Positions 22,801-33,899 of a stretch of DNA of 64,000 nt are shown here, in pieces. The stretch lies in NCBI GenBank assembly GCA_027627225.1, contig JAPFQT010000154.1:373001-437000 (forward strand). The letters run 5' to 3'. Numbering within the stretch: the stretch's first letter is position 1; every line of letters starts with the position of its first letter. Under the pieces are notes generated by a model. That model ran no database searches, was not told the DNA's origin, and worked only from the letters and a program-made list of their open reading frames with translations. The stretch comes from Congeria kusceri. Its lineage: Eukaryota; Mollusca; Bivalvia; Myida; Dreissenidae. A program made the translations under genes and the position numbers.

Positions 22801-23521
22801 CAGGACACAATAATTGGATATGTCAGGCATACGACATGCTTATGTAATTAGATTTTATAGTACACACATTAAGCATTATACAATAATTGAATGACAACAT
22901 AATCATAGTGAAAAAAAAAGATAAACCCGTTATGCGAACAGTAGACAGTGAGGAGAGATCGTAAAGTGAACTCTGGCTACCTTTAAGTGAAGCCAAAAAC
23001 AGCTGGTGCTCAAAATGGCCGGTTTTGAAACAAATGCTGGATCATTTTCTATGGTGTGTACAACTTTTTTCCCGCTTTTCATCTTAAGAATATGCTCATG
23101 TTGTGGCCCAATATTCCATGTTATCACGTGTTTTATTTCAAGACTATAAATTTTCATATAAACTAGTTATTGAAGGTGCAATGTGTGCAGGTGTGGTGTT
23201 GACTTGTAGATCTCACAACATTTGTTCGCATTTTTAATAGTTAGAAAACAATTTCATACTATTTTATGACTATCGATATGCAGTTTAGCCTTACTCTTAC
23301 ACATTAGCCAAGTTTGACACTTCTAAAGCAAATAATCATACTTGAAAGCTGCAAAAACGCACTTCCAGCTCAAAAATAGTTTAAGAGCCACTGTAGTCAC
23401 GTGATATTTGTTTCGGCAGTGATTAATCCCCAAAACAGGGGAGATCACTGTGAAGAGTTTAAATACCAATATATTGTATGTAAGGCTATAAATTTGCAAT
23501 GTGCTGTTTAATGCCAAATAA

Positions 23522-23553
23522 AGATTATGTTATGTTATGTTATGTGATGTTAT
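23522..23553 (+). repeat. (TTATG)n tail after AATAAA
   Basis: AATAAAGATTATG is followed by repeated TTATG units, the look of a non-LTR retrotransposon 3' end. The preceding few hundred bases may be its 3' UTR. No reverse transcriptase is readable. Confidence 0.35.
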
Positions 23554-23581
23554 AAATATTAATTGGTTGCACTGCACTTAC

Positions 23582-23698
23582 TTATATCACAGTTGGGGCC
23601 AATAAAGCCCGGGGGACATTCGCACCTGTAGGAGGACACTACCCCTGTTACGATGTCCACACAACTGGCCCCATTCACACATGTAGTATCGGTACAGG
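23582..23698 (-). CDS. EGF exon, second module
   Basis: 117-bp phase 1-1 exon, acceptor ttatttcag, donor A|GTAAGT. It encodes CTDTTCVNGASC, then CVDIVTGVVSSYRCEC, then PPGFIGPNC. The loop between Cys3 and Cys4 is longer than in the 114-bp exons, and there is no D-I-N-E-C start, so it is a divergent EGF module. CVNGASC fits O-fucosylation. Confidence 0.88.
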
Positions 23699-23980
23699 CT
23701 GAAATAAAAATCAAAGCGCTGAACTCACACCATTTGATCGCCCTCACGTAACGTTGGGCACGACTCAGCCGTTCAGTTGTTAAGTGCAAATCAGATTTGA
23801 ATCGAACGGCGTAATCAGTTTCGATCTGATTTGTTGAAATTTTGTCTACACGAAAATCTCTGCCGTTTTGTATGTCATAAATCAATAATAATTTTGAAAT
23901 TCGTATATTGTTGTTTGTATGTATGATAATTAATTATCAATTCTACTTAGGAGTAGACGCATGTCTTCTAAAACAAATGC

Positions 23981-24236
23981 GGCGTGTCGTGGGAAACCCG
24001 TGCTTAAAGCATTTGCGTGAAGTGTCGTCCCGGATTAGCCTGTGCAAGCCGTACATGCTGATCAAGGACGACACTTATCGCTTTAATGGTATTTTCTGTT
24101 TCAATGAAGTCTCTTTTGAACATAAATCCACTGTAGGCGGAAAGCGTCGTCCCGGATTAGCCTGTGCGGACTGCATAGGCTTATCAGGGACGACACTTTA
24201 CCAAGATGCATTACGCCCGGGTTTCCCACGACACGC
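23981..24236. mobile_element. GGCGTGTCGTGGG palindromic MITE, full-length type
   Basis: Ends GGCGTGTCGTGGGAAACCC and GGGTTTCCCACGACACGC are inverted. Two inner arms (GTCGTCCCGGATTAGCCTGT and relatives) repeat in both orientations around TTTCTGTTTCAATGAAGTCT. It is about 256 bp with no coding content. It lies between EGF exons 24735 and 23582. Confidence 0.85.
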
Positions 24237-24734
24237 TTTAAATTTGCGTTTTGTTTGCGATGTAGTAAATATATTTATGCCTCACAATAAATGTCTTTCA
24301 AACATGCACCAGCAATAAGCGATCTAAATAGGTTTTTGGTAAGAATATTAGTTAGGACGTCGCACAACGTACTGTTTTATTTCTTCTGCGAGTCAGTCAT
24401 AATTTGATCCTACATTTGAAACGAAAGTTGTAACTTAATTATCCCATCATGTCATGTTCTAATCAAATTCATTGTCGTAATGATTACCGTTTGACAAATT
24501 TAACAATAATCAAAACGGCACTTCTTACTTTCGCGGTACTGACTGGCCTAAAGCTGTTACGATCATAGTTCTTTGACTGTTCAACTTTGAAATAGCCGTA
24601 TCTTTAGTTGTTCTGCGAACAACTAATAACTGTGGAGGAGTTTAAACTGTTCGAGGCAAAATCTTGAAGTGTCTTTAGAAAGGACCAAAAATGAAATGCA
24701 GCGCTAATTTTAGCAGATACGAAACCAGTCTTAC

Positions 24735-24839
24735 TGGGACAGGTACTGTTGGTGCACGTGCACTCGTAGCCACTGGTTATCTCCCGGCACAATGTAAAGG
24801 CCCCCACGCATGGGTTCGGCGTGCACGACTGTCCAGACA
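24735..24839 (-). CDS. first EGF-type exon after the signal peptide
   Basis: 105-bp phase 1-1 exon, acceptor tattttcag, donor A|GTAAGA. It encodes SGQSCTPNPCVGAFTLC, then CREITSGYECTC, then TNSTC: six cysteines but a short final loop. Joined to the signal exon (last base G) the first codon is GTG (Val), which would put the mature N-terminus close to V-S-G-Q-S-C. It is the N-terminal and most divergent module. Confidence 0.85.
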
Positions 24840-25743
24840 CTGAAAATATAAACAAAATGTTTAACAATGGTTCAGATTTTTGTTCTTGAAGCACTATTGC
24901 TATCCACAAACATGTTCGAAGGTCAGTAATAGAAGGATAATTAAGAAAAAGTACAGATCACGGGGAAAAAAGCGAAAACTGGTCAGTTCAAAAGCGTTGA
25001 ACGGACGGAAACCAACAGCAATCGACATTTTCATGCTTTTCTAGCGGACGCTATATGTTTTATAATGTGGTGCACATACGCAACGGTAAAAAGGCGAAAT
25101 CACAGTTTCTAAAAAGTAAATATAATACTTTTGAAATCAATGTTATTCATCAAAGAGAATGTAACCTGGCTTAAAGTTATATATTGCAATGCAGTGTGTT
25201 TACCTTTTTTTAAATTACAAGTTGTATCGTATTTCCCGTATATACTGGAACGATCCGTTTTGCCGATCAAATATTTTTAGTAAACCATTAGGAAAGTTCT
25301 TCCGTTACACTGTAAAACATTACTGGAAATTAATATTTTTAAGTTTTATTTATGTAATGCAACTGATTATGATTGTTTTAACATCGAAGGACTAATGATA
25401 TAACATTCAGATTCATTGATGAACAATAAATATCTTTAAAAATGATATTCGGCGTATGTGGTTATTTTGCAAATCAGGAATGTAAATGAAACGGCCAGCA
25501 TATATATTCAGAACAATGTAACTAAGACTAGATCCGAATGGCATACAATACTCAAATACTAAATAATACTAGTAGTTTAAGCCTCCTAACATACCATTAT
25601 ATGTAACTTATTATATACGTTACTTAATATATGTGCGTGTTTTTTAAACATCATCGTTGTATATATGCCCTTCGATTAATTAAGGATTATCTAATGAAAG
25701 TAAAACAATATATCCAGCAACACATAACATGATGCATAATATA
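24840..25743. other. EGF intron 1, no feature recognised
   Basis: AT-rich sequence without convincing ORFs, repeats or splice-bounded exons. Confidence 0.4.
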
Positions 25744-26262
25744 TAAATATCATAGGCAGTTGAGGGGTATAGTAAATATTGCACCCCGAGGAGAGTGATG
25801 TTAACCTCGGCCTTCGGCCTCGGTTGACATTACTCTTCGAGGGGGGCAACATTTATTATACCCCTCAACATGCCTGTGATATTTATTTCATTATACCGAA
25901 CAAAAACACTGTAATTCAAATAACAAACTAGTCATACATTGTAAACAACAGTTTATTATTGGAAAACCCCTCGCGTGGGCCTTAAAATAGAAACTCGGGT
26001 TTTCCGAGAAATCCGTAAAAGCTAATAATCGGTAGGCGCTTATTAAAATGTAATTAAAAATCAATGTCGATGAGCGCCTGATTTTCCAACAATAATTCGT
26101 TTATTACTATGTAGAACTAGTTTGATCTTTGAATAACACTATTTTTGTTCGGTATAATAAAATAAATATCATAGGCAGTTGAGAGGTATAGTAAATATTT
26201 CCCCCTCGAAGAGTAATGTCAACCTCAACCCCTCAACTGCCTATGATATTTATATAATATAT
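25744..26262. mobile_element. nested palindromic MITEs
   Basis: AAATATCATAGGCAGTTGAGG opens a palindrome that closes at about 25887 with CCTCAACATGCCTGTGATAT. A second inverted pair, TTATACCGAACAAAAACACTG near 25891 and CTATTTTTGTTCGGTATAA near 26140-26158, follows. A shorter copy of the first palindrome then occupies about 26161-26262. The outer ends (25746 and 26256) are also inverted, so the whole may be one element with nested arms. Confidence 0.65.
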
Positions 26263-27047
26263 ACATCGACAAATCAGAACATAAACGGCAAGAAACTTTA
26301 TTAACTACCGGTAGTACATTTTTGTACGAAGTATGCACGCGCCTAAATATGTTAAAATATTTATGGCTAGATGAATTTTGTTTTGGTGTAAAGAATACAT
26401 GTATGTCGACAATTATATTTTTGTCTCGCCTTTTCAACTGTGCACTGTCAGTTTGACCCTACACTGACCTGCAGGCGAGCGAGCGTATGGTCACTTCGCC
26501 TCCAATATAGACTCTCCCTCTGGTGGGAGGTTTGTCTTAGATACAATTGATATTTATAGAATAGCTGTGTCTATTGTTTACGAATATAAAAGAAAACACT
26601 AAAATGTGAAAAGTGTGTTAATTTACATCGTAAGAAAACATCAACTTTATTGCTTTTTAACACGTCAAATTCATGTCAAATATGTTGCGCATGTACGAAA
26701 GCTCTCATGTTGTGCGAACTGTTATTCTCTTATTGAATTTGTCATTAATATTCCAAACCTGTTGCGAATTTGTCTGCTACGTTGTTTGGATGATGCACCT
26801 ACTCATTTGTGACTAGTGTAGTGGGAATTTATCGTAAATTAGCCAATGGAATGTTAGGATTTATTCATTCGGGACTACAGGCAAAAAATTTTCACAACAT
26901 TTGATTGGATATTCAGGCAGGTAAAAAAATGGGTTAAACAGCTACGCCGAAAAAACTATTGATAGGATAAAAAACAAGAAGATTTTAATCGATAATATCG
27001 CGTAGTGTGTTATGATTGCAGGGATTTGTTTTGAACTATGCTAGGAA

Positions 27048-28036
27048 CTAGTCTCTTTCACACCGGCTACATTCCATTCACTTCTGTAGTTGGCTCGGAA
27101 AGTAGTCCCAACCCACGTGGTTTAGTCTCATGTTCATAACATTCAAAACGCAACGCACAATACCATCCACTCTGTCCATTTTCACAATGTTTTCTTTACA
27201 TACGCTAACTGATTCTATCTGCGTAAATGGGCATGAAAATAGTTCCATTAAAAGGACCTGTTCACAAATTTTTGCATTTTTTTTTAAGTATACCATTAAA
27301 TGTCTTGACTCGACAGATTTAAGCAATGAAACAAAAGAGCTCGAGTATAATAACAAGGATAAAAAACAACACGAAAAGAACAAAAAAAGTTGCTCCCACC
27401 GGGGTTCGCACCTTAGACCTTCGGATCAAAAGGTTATCGCCTTTACCACTCGGCCATTCCGATTTTTGTATTTAACCCTTAATTTTTAACTTTATGTAAG
27501 TGATCCACGTGTTGTCAAAAGATTTTAACAAAAACAACAAAGACGCTCCAAATTATTCCATCGGTTAGCATTACTAATGCTTTATAATTTTATCTTTTTC
27601 AACTGATGATTACTCATAAACGAAATGGAATTTACAGTATACTTCTATGTCTGTGGTGTTATTTCGCTTTTTTATAAATACTATTCTTTTATTTTTGGCA
27701 TCTGTTACAAAAAATTAAAATTGTCAAATCGTCAATCTGTGAACAGGTTCCTTTAATAGGAATCAAAATTAAGAATTTTTCCCCATTAATGATTATTGAA
27801 AAACCATTTATTCTTTATTTTTATGTTTGTGGTCCTAAAAATCAACTTTAAAGTGCATCAAATACATGTGTTCCGTTTTGACGATATTCCTCACGGTCGG
27901 TAAACACTGGCTCCACAACTTTTGGGGGGTGAAAGGAAAATGAGCAAGTGTTTACGGTCCGTGTCTTGTCATTGAGCCAATTGGATAGGTATGTGGTGAG
28001 AGCAACGAACGACAACTCTACTAGAAGATTGGTTTC
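27048..28036. repeat. dispersed repeat R1, interrupted copy
   Basis: The left half (27048-27251) and right half (27753-28036) align in order with 12178-12575. Between them lies the 501-bp TTAA element. The right half carries an additional stretch near 27890-27960 relative to the other copy. Confidence 0.75.
27252..27752. mobile_element. TTAA-flanked MITE with an embedded tRNA-like sequence
   Basis: AAGGACCTGTTCACAAATT at the left and CAATCTGTGAACAGGTTCCT at the right are terminal inverted repeats. TTAA sits on both sides (27248-27251 and 27753-27756), the target duplication typical of piggyBac-mobilised elements. Inside, on the minus strand at about 27390-27475, ATGGCCGAGTGGTAAAGGCG and GGTGCGAACCCCGGTGGGAG form a tRNA-like A box and B box of the Leu/Ser type. 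It has no transposase. Confidence 0.75.
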
Positions 28037-28520
28037 ACGCAAGAGCTGTGCGCAGTGAGCAAAATAACCGCGTTGTTTGATCGACATATTGTTCTCTTTG
28101 TTTTCAGCAGAAGAAAACTTTTTGAATGCACGACTGTAGCTGCCGCCTTGAACGAACAATATACAAGTATTTAGTTTCACTGCTTAATTATTCCTTGAAA
28201 CTAAACTAATCTTTCAATCTTGGAATTGAAATAAACAACAGTTTAATAGTTGTTAATGGAGGATCGTATTCATTGAGATATGATAAAGTTGCGAAAATTC
28301 GCGTAAGATTTAGTATCACGTTTCAAAAATTTCAATGCATTTGGAATGTTCGTTGCAATTTAAATAGCGGGTCTTCTAAATCGACCTTCAAATCTTTATT
28401 AAAAAAAAAAAAACTATCTTCGTTCTTAAACCTAGTCAGATTGAAAGCAGATTGAAAAGAGAAAGCAGTTCTTCATGAATAAATTAGTTGCCAGGTATAA
28501 TAAACAATATGTTTGTTTGT

Positions 28521-28814
28521 TTGGATTTTTCGCCGTTTTTAACAGTATTTCAGTCATATCACGGCGGTTAGTTAAGTTAACCTACTCACACTTTTCCTGG
28601 ACAAGCTTAGACGATCTAAGCGGTTTACCAGCACTAAGGGCGCATACCTATGCCAGTAACGGACAACTGCCCTACTTGACTGAGTGGTGGGGGGGGGGGC
28701 GGTTGGCTGTAGAAATAATTTCATGACCAATCCCCGCACAAGTTAAGTGGGGTTCGAACTCACAATCCCCGGATTGACAGTCCGCTCTACCAACTGAGCT
28801 AGCCGGGCCCGGCC
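28521..28814 (-). mobile_element. tRNA-derived SINE, family B copy 2
   Basis: The minus-strand head is GGGCCCGGCTAGCTCAGTTG, then GAGTTCGAACCCC. The body matches 10720-10978 through TATGCCAGTAACGGACAACT and the CCGCCGTGATATGACTGAAA end. The anticodon-stem region is shortened, so it is not a functional tRNA. Confidence 0.82.
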
Positions 28815-29459
28815 AAAAATATGTAAAAAAATATGCATAATTATAATTTAACACTACCGCATATTTTTTTGGAACAGCCATTGAAATAACGGTGCAACGC
28901 TCAGGCTAATGTTTCGGTTACGTGACGTGAAGTAAAGAGTGAAATGAAGGCAACGAAATGGCATACGAACTGCAATGATTATTCTCATATTATGTTTAAT
29001 TAGAAAAAAAGGTTTGTGTAATATTTATTTGGGTGATCTTGGATATTTAAAAAATCCAAATCTTTCGCTAATGTGTTAAATATATTAGAAATGTTGTCAG
29101 AATAAATACCTTTGTATATTTTTCATTATTCATTCTTTTTTTTCAATATACATTTTACTGTTGTTATCATTAGAAAATGTTATTAAGTTTTATACGACCG
29201 ATTTTACAAATTATTTGTTACACGTTAATTCATGCATTTGGTTGGACAACGATTACAACTAAATATGTATTAATTAGAGTTTGTTTTTTACTTTTGCTTT
29301 GTAAGCACTTTTTTTTGTTATTGAGACGACTTGTTTTTGTTCGGTTTTGTATTTCTGCTATACAACTGAGACAACCCGATTGCATTATATGCTCATAAAT
29401 ACTGTAGGCCTAACACGGATTCTCAGGTTTCCAGTGTCCTCATGAAATATAATCACAGA
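28815..29459. other. EGF intron 1, no feature recognised
   Basis: AT- and T-rich sequence. The ORF near 29177 is hydrophobic only because of T-rich codons. Confidence 0.4.
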
Positions 29460-29705
29460 GGCGTGTCGTGGGAAAATTCGGCTTAACGCATGTGCGTAAA
29501 ATGTCGTCCCGGATAAGCCTGTGCAGTCCGCACATGCCGATCCGGGACTACACTTTCCGCTTTTATGGTATTTTCTGTTTGCAGGAAGTCTCTTCTAAAC
29601 ATGAATCCACTTTTGGCGGAAAGTGCCGTCCTGATTAGCCTGTACGAACTGCACAGGCTAATCCAGGATGAAACTTTACGCACACGCATTAAGCCCGGTT
29701 CCTGT
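29460..29705. mobile_element. GGCGTGTCGTGGG palindromic MITE, right end lost
   Basis: GGCGTGTCGTGGGAAAATTC through CACACGCATTAAGCCCGGTT follows the family consensus. The terminal TTTCCCACGACACGCC is missing and is replaced by unrelated sequence. Confidence 0.8.
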
Positions 29706-29808
29706 TCAATTCGTTTGACAATCAGTAGATCTAATGCTTTATAAACGCGCAAGTTTTAAAAATTATTAACTTAAATTTAAAATGCGTTTACACAAATACG
29801 GCTTGTTA

Positions 29809-31454
29809 ATACGGAATCCGGTTAGTGCCATATGGAATATCGTGCCTCTTACGGCAAGGGCGAGACACCTAAATTGCGCGAAACACGAAGCGAGACACGA
29901 TATTCCCGCGAGACACGAAGCGAGGCACGATATGGAAACACAAAATCTCGCACTGTCGCAATATCCCATTCCACGCTTCGGGTTTCGCCGGATTATCGTG
30001 TCTCGCTTCGTGTCTCGCGGTAAAATATCGTGCCTCGCTTCTTGTCTCGCGCAATTCTTGTGCCTCACGTTCAAAGATGAGAAGCGAGACACGAAGCGAT
30101 ACACGATATACAGGCAAGACACGAAGCGAGGCACGATATTATATCGTTCAAATATCGCCCGAATCTCGAGTCTCGTGGTAGATTTGCAAACCACGAAACA
30201 CGAAGCGAGACGCGAGAATCCGGCGACACACGAAGCGAGATACGATATTGTATCTTTCAAATATCGCCTAAATATCGAGTCTCGCGTCTACGGGTGCACC
30301 AGGAATTATCATCATATGATGATGATGATGATGTAACACCAAAGTTGAGTTGACACCTAAGTGCGTTGTTACAATAGGGCAATGCACCTATCTGCTTTAA
30401 TGCATGATGCAACCCCACGTCGTGTTGACCTACTTTCAGTGTGTGAAAGTTAATCTGAAGAAGGCCTTTAGTACACAGCTATTGCAAAACGCACCAGAAG
30501 TCATTACAGCCGCAGTTTCCTCAAGACGTATGGGCGGACGGACGGACAGACAGACAAAGAGAAAGTCTGACAGAGAGACAGGCCGTTACCTCTACTGCAA
30601 CAGGCTTTTCATGAAAATAAACAATGAGCATAAATAAAACATAGATATCATTATAGTTCATTCAGAACCAGTTATCAAATTGAGTAGAAATAGCCACGAA
30701 GCAGCAGTATACTCCAGGCGAATGGGGAACTAATGGACAAAGAGGCTGAGAAACAGGCAGAGCCACAGACAAACAGGCAGACAGACAGACAGAGAGACAG
30801 ACAGACAAACAGGCAGACAGATAGACAGGCAGACAGACAAACAGAAAGAAGGACAGACAGACAAACAGACAGACAGTTGTCCGTCATTGACTTGGCCGTC
30901 ATGGTCTGGGCCATCAACGACTTGGGCCGTCCTGACCCGCATTCGTTCTTTAGGGTAGAGGGTTTCCCTGCTTTGCTTCCCTGCTTTCAAACCGCAAGAC
31001 TCAATATTCGGGCGATATTTGAACGATACAATATCGTGTCTTGCTTCGTGTTTCGCCGGATTCTCGCGTCTCGCTTCGTGTATCATGGTTTGAAATCTTC
31101 GTGTCTCGCCTGATTATCGTGTATCGCTTCGTGTCTCGCTTCGCATCGCGTGTCTCGACATTTGAACGCGAGGCACGATAATTGCGCGAGACACGAAGCG
31201 AGGCACGATATTTTACCGCGAGACACGAAGCGAGACACGATAATCCGGCGAAACGCGAAGCGAGACACGATATTTTGCCGCGAGATTTCGTGGCATGGGA
31301 TTCTGCGACAGTGCGAGATCTTGTGTTACAATATCGTGCCTCGCTTCGTGTCTCGCGGGAATATCGTGTCTCGCTTCGTGGTTCGCGCAATTATCGTGCC
31401 TCGCCCTTGCCGTAAGAGGCACGATATTCCATATGGCTTAACCGGATTCCGTAT
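29809..31454. mobile_element. foldback element with ~480-bp inverted arms
   Basis: The left end ATACGGAATCCGGTTAGTGC and right end TTAACCGGATTCCGTAT are inverted, with GTTA on both outer sides as a possible target duplication. Each arm is built of many copies of CGAGACACGAAGCGAGGCAC and its relatives in both orientations, so the whole could fold into a very long hairpin. The ORFs in the arms (RSEARYG-type peptides) are repeat artefacts. The roughly 690-bp centre has a CAGA tract but no transposase. A fragment of the left end recurs at 47382-47466. Confidence 0.8.
30755..30880. repeat. (CAGA)n microsatellite
   Basis: Interrupted CAGA/CAGG tetranucleotides in the centre of the foldback element. 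They explain the Cys-Leu-Ser and Asp-Arg-Gln-Thr repeats in the ORFs here. Confidence 0.95.
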
Positions 31455-31488
31455 GTTAGAGATTTACAAGTAATACAATCGCCCTGGG

Positions 31489-31727
31489 CCCAGTTGCTCG
31501 AAACTTTAACGGCCAATTAAGCTAACAGCCTGTTAACTTAAGATTTAAATAAAGCAAACACAACAAGCTACTTGCTTATCAAACATTTGGCACATTATTA
31601 AGCATAGCATTTTGTATAGAATATTCTCGCAGTTTAAAGTTGTAACGTTTCATTAACATAAATAAATCAATCCAAAATTTAACGCCTGTTAGCTTAACTC
31701 GCCGTTAAAGTTTTGAGCAACTCACCC
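31489..31727. mobile_element. ~240-bp MITE with long inverted ends
   Basis: CCAGTTGCTCGAAACTTTAA, then CGGCCAATTAAGCTAACAG, is mirrored by CTGTTAGCTTAACTCGCCG, then TTAAAGTTTTGAGCAACTC. Confidence 0.75.
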
Positions 31728-31908
31728 CTGATACCTATTTATTGTTATTTTACCTGACGTGACAGGGTCAGATTTCGGTGAAATGTCGCCATAGACCTAA
31801 CGTATCCCAATGCTATACTTAGAAAGCGTTGTCTGATTTATGTAATATCGAATTCAAACATCGGTATGATCATGTATAGACAACAAACAACATGTGTTTG
31901 ATGTCATG

Positions 31909-32267
31909 CAGGGGCGTAGCTTCCTTAAGGCACTATGGGCACGTGCCTATACATTTTTTTCCACAGATGAAAAATTTTAATATGCCAAAAATGCAATAAT
32001 GCAATACAAACATGAGAGTGGATGGGTTGAGGGGATCTTTCTTGGCTGTGTTGATACTTCATTGTTTAACGAGTCGATTACGCCAATATAAAATAAATTT
32101 CATGAAACACGCGCTTATTTTACAATTATTTTGTAGAATCGGGGTATAGCTGATAGTTGTTTGTAGCCACATACGAGTATAATTCTCCTGGCCAAATCAT
32201 CGCTTACAGCGTCATTTTGTAGATTCCGCCTTTTTGCCTATACATTTGAACCCAAGCTTCGTCCCTG
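31909..32267. mobile_element. hAT-like MITE
   Basis: The left end CAGGGGCGTAGCTTCC and right end AAGCTTCGTCCCTG are imperfect inverted repeats, and CAGGGGCGTAGC is a common hAT terminus. The repeated phrase CCTATACATTT lies near both ends. No clean 8-bp target duplication is readable. Confidence 0.5.
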
Positions 32268-33500
32268 TCATGTGATTGTTCGGAGTAAAATTGGATGAAT
32301 TAATGTTCTCTGCTATGAAATTGTGATGCTCAAAGAATCATTGGTTTAAATAAATATTGATTAAAAATTATATAACTTGACCATGCACGATGTTTCGTTC
32401 GTGACAGTTCGCCATTCTGCACGAAATAATTCTAAAGTCAATTATACTAAAATAGTGGTGTACTTTGTTTGGTATAAAGGTCAAATTACACCAAAACGGA
32501 AGTCACATCCTCAGGGTTACAGTTAAATAATAAACACATAGGGTTCAGTGTATAATGCATATGATTTTTAAAATACAGTTTAAATGATATGTTTTGGTAT
32601 CAGTTTAAAGGTATATATGTAAGAAATAAGAAAAAAAGACAGTTTTAGGGATTACTTTATCTTAAATGGTTCCCAGCTTCATAACTTTTGGCCCATGTAT
32701 TCATGCACAAAATGGCAGCCCCCATGCCTGTCAAAACCGGTGTGTTTATTCTAAGGTAAATATTTTGAGTTACAACGTATAGAAATTTTTGACATGCTGT
32801 TTTTTCAAAAGGTTATGGCCTTATCTTTCCAACAATGTATGGTGATATATTGGGAAGTCGCTTGGTCATGGTGAAAATTGAGCTCAAACATTGAATATTT
32901 TATGTAACAATTAAGGAATTTATTTGCGCATGCGTAACCTAAAACGGTAAATATGCTTGCTGAAGCGCGGAGGGAAGGATAGTACAAAATAGCAACACTT
33001 GAAAGATAAAATCAGCCTCGGTTGACATAACCAACAATCACCCCCTCAGCCATGTGTTTTATAAATACGTATAATGTTGGATGTTGTCAATTAACACATT
33101 ACGTGTCTCTGATATTTCTCACTATCGGTTTTGACTCTGGGTCAGTACTTATTCATGCATGTAGCTATGTACGTAATGTCACTTAAAAGATACAGTTTTC
33201 CTTCATGGTTAAACTTATTCTATTAACGCACCCTTACAACTATAGTGGTAATCGAAGTATGCATTACACACATTAAATGTGCATTTAACTAGTTAACACA
33301 ATTGACCGTTTCCATACGCCCGGATTCCGTATCAAAACAGAGCAATTCGTCTTCAAATATAATTACCATAGCGCAGTGGTTGTGACGTCACGCTCGTGTC
33401 TCATAAAAAAGTAGGTGGAAATTGCAACTGTGATTAGAAATCCGTCCCAACTTTCGATGATTCTCTAGTAAGTACGTTCGGTAGGCGTGTAAGCTGGGAC
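32268..33500. other. EGF intron 1, no gene recognised
   Basis: AT-rich sequence without supported ORFs. A short stretch near 33010-33060 (CAGCCTCGGTTGACATAACC) resembles part of the palindrome at 25.8 kb. Confidence 0.4.
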
Positions 33501-33569
33501 ACACTACGGGTCCTCACATAATGCAGCTTCGGCGCAGAAGCGATTGTATGCGGATGCGTCCGACATTGT

Positions 33570-33684
33570 ACCTCACTTAGCAAGGTGAATGGAACTTGGG
33601 CTTTAGACACATTACATGATTACAGTACCTCACTTAGCAAGGTGAATGGAACTTGGGCTTTAGACACATTACATGATTACATTT
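33570..33684. repeat. 57-bp tandem duplication
   Basis: CCTCACTTAGCAAGGTGAAT through ATGATTAC occurs twice, starting at 33571 and 33628, with no differences seen. It lies about 155 bp downstream (in transcription) of the signal exon donor. A (TA)n tract follows at about 33760-33790. Confidence 0.9.
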
Positions 33685-33838
33685 GTTTAATGGTAAACAT
33701 AAATCTCTCCCTAGTAACCAAACGTTTTGAGCAGATTTACCAAAAAAGCAATAACAGATTATATATATATATATATATGTATATATATAGTATATGTATA
33801 ACCTCTATATGATAATATGTTGGATTTATATTACTTAC

Positions 33839-33899
33839 CATGACTGAAAATGACCATTGGAACTGCAAAGATCAAGAAATAGAAACTAATATTCCACAT
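33839..33899 (-). CDS. signal-peptide exon of the multi-EGF gene
   Basis: ATG at 33897-33899 opens MWNISFYFLIFAVPMVIFSH, a hydrophobic stretch ending in a small-residue cleavage region. The exon ends in phase 1 at donor G|GTAAGT. The next recognised minus-strand exon (24735-24839) also starts in phase 1, so the two join as ...F-S-H-V-S-G-Q-S-C. I chose this ATG because the two upstream ATGs lead to immediate stops. The link across about 8.9 kb is inference, since an unrecognised exon could lie between. Confidence 0.7.

Larger units (their letters stand above)
2464..33899 (-). other. multi-EGF gene, span of recognised exons (3' end lies off the left edge)
   Basis: Thirteen exons read right to left on the minus strand: one signal-peptide exon, then twelve EGF-type exons. 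Every junction between them is phase 1, so exons can be gained, lost or skipped without breaking the frame. The product is a secreted or type I membrane protein made of about 38-residue EGF modules, of the fibropellin/Notch-like type. No transmembrane or cytoplasmic part is in view, so I give no symbol. Conserved Cys spacing and AG/GT borders support each exon. The chain order is inferred from phase and strand alone. Introns of about 8.9 kb (signal exon to first EGF) and about 9.7 kb (23582 to 13882) could hide exons I did not recognise. Confidence 0.8.

Noticed and set aside
29766..31473. Set of Arg/Ser/Glu-rich ORFs and Cys-Leu-Ser-Val repeats
   Set aside because: They come from the arms of the foldback element and from the CAGA microsatellite.
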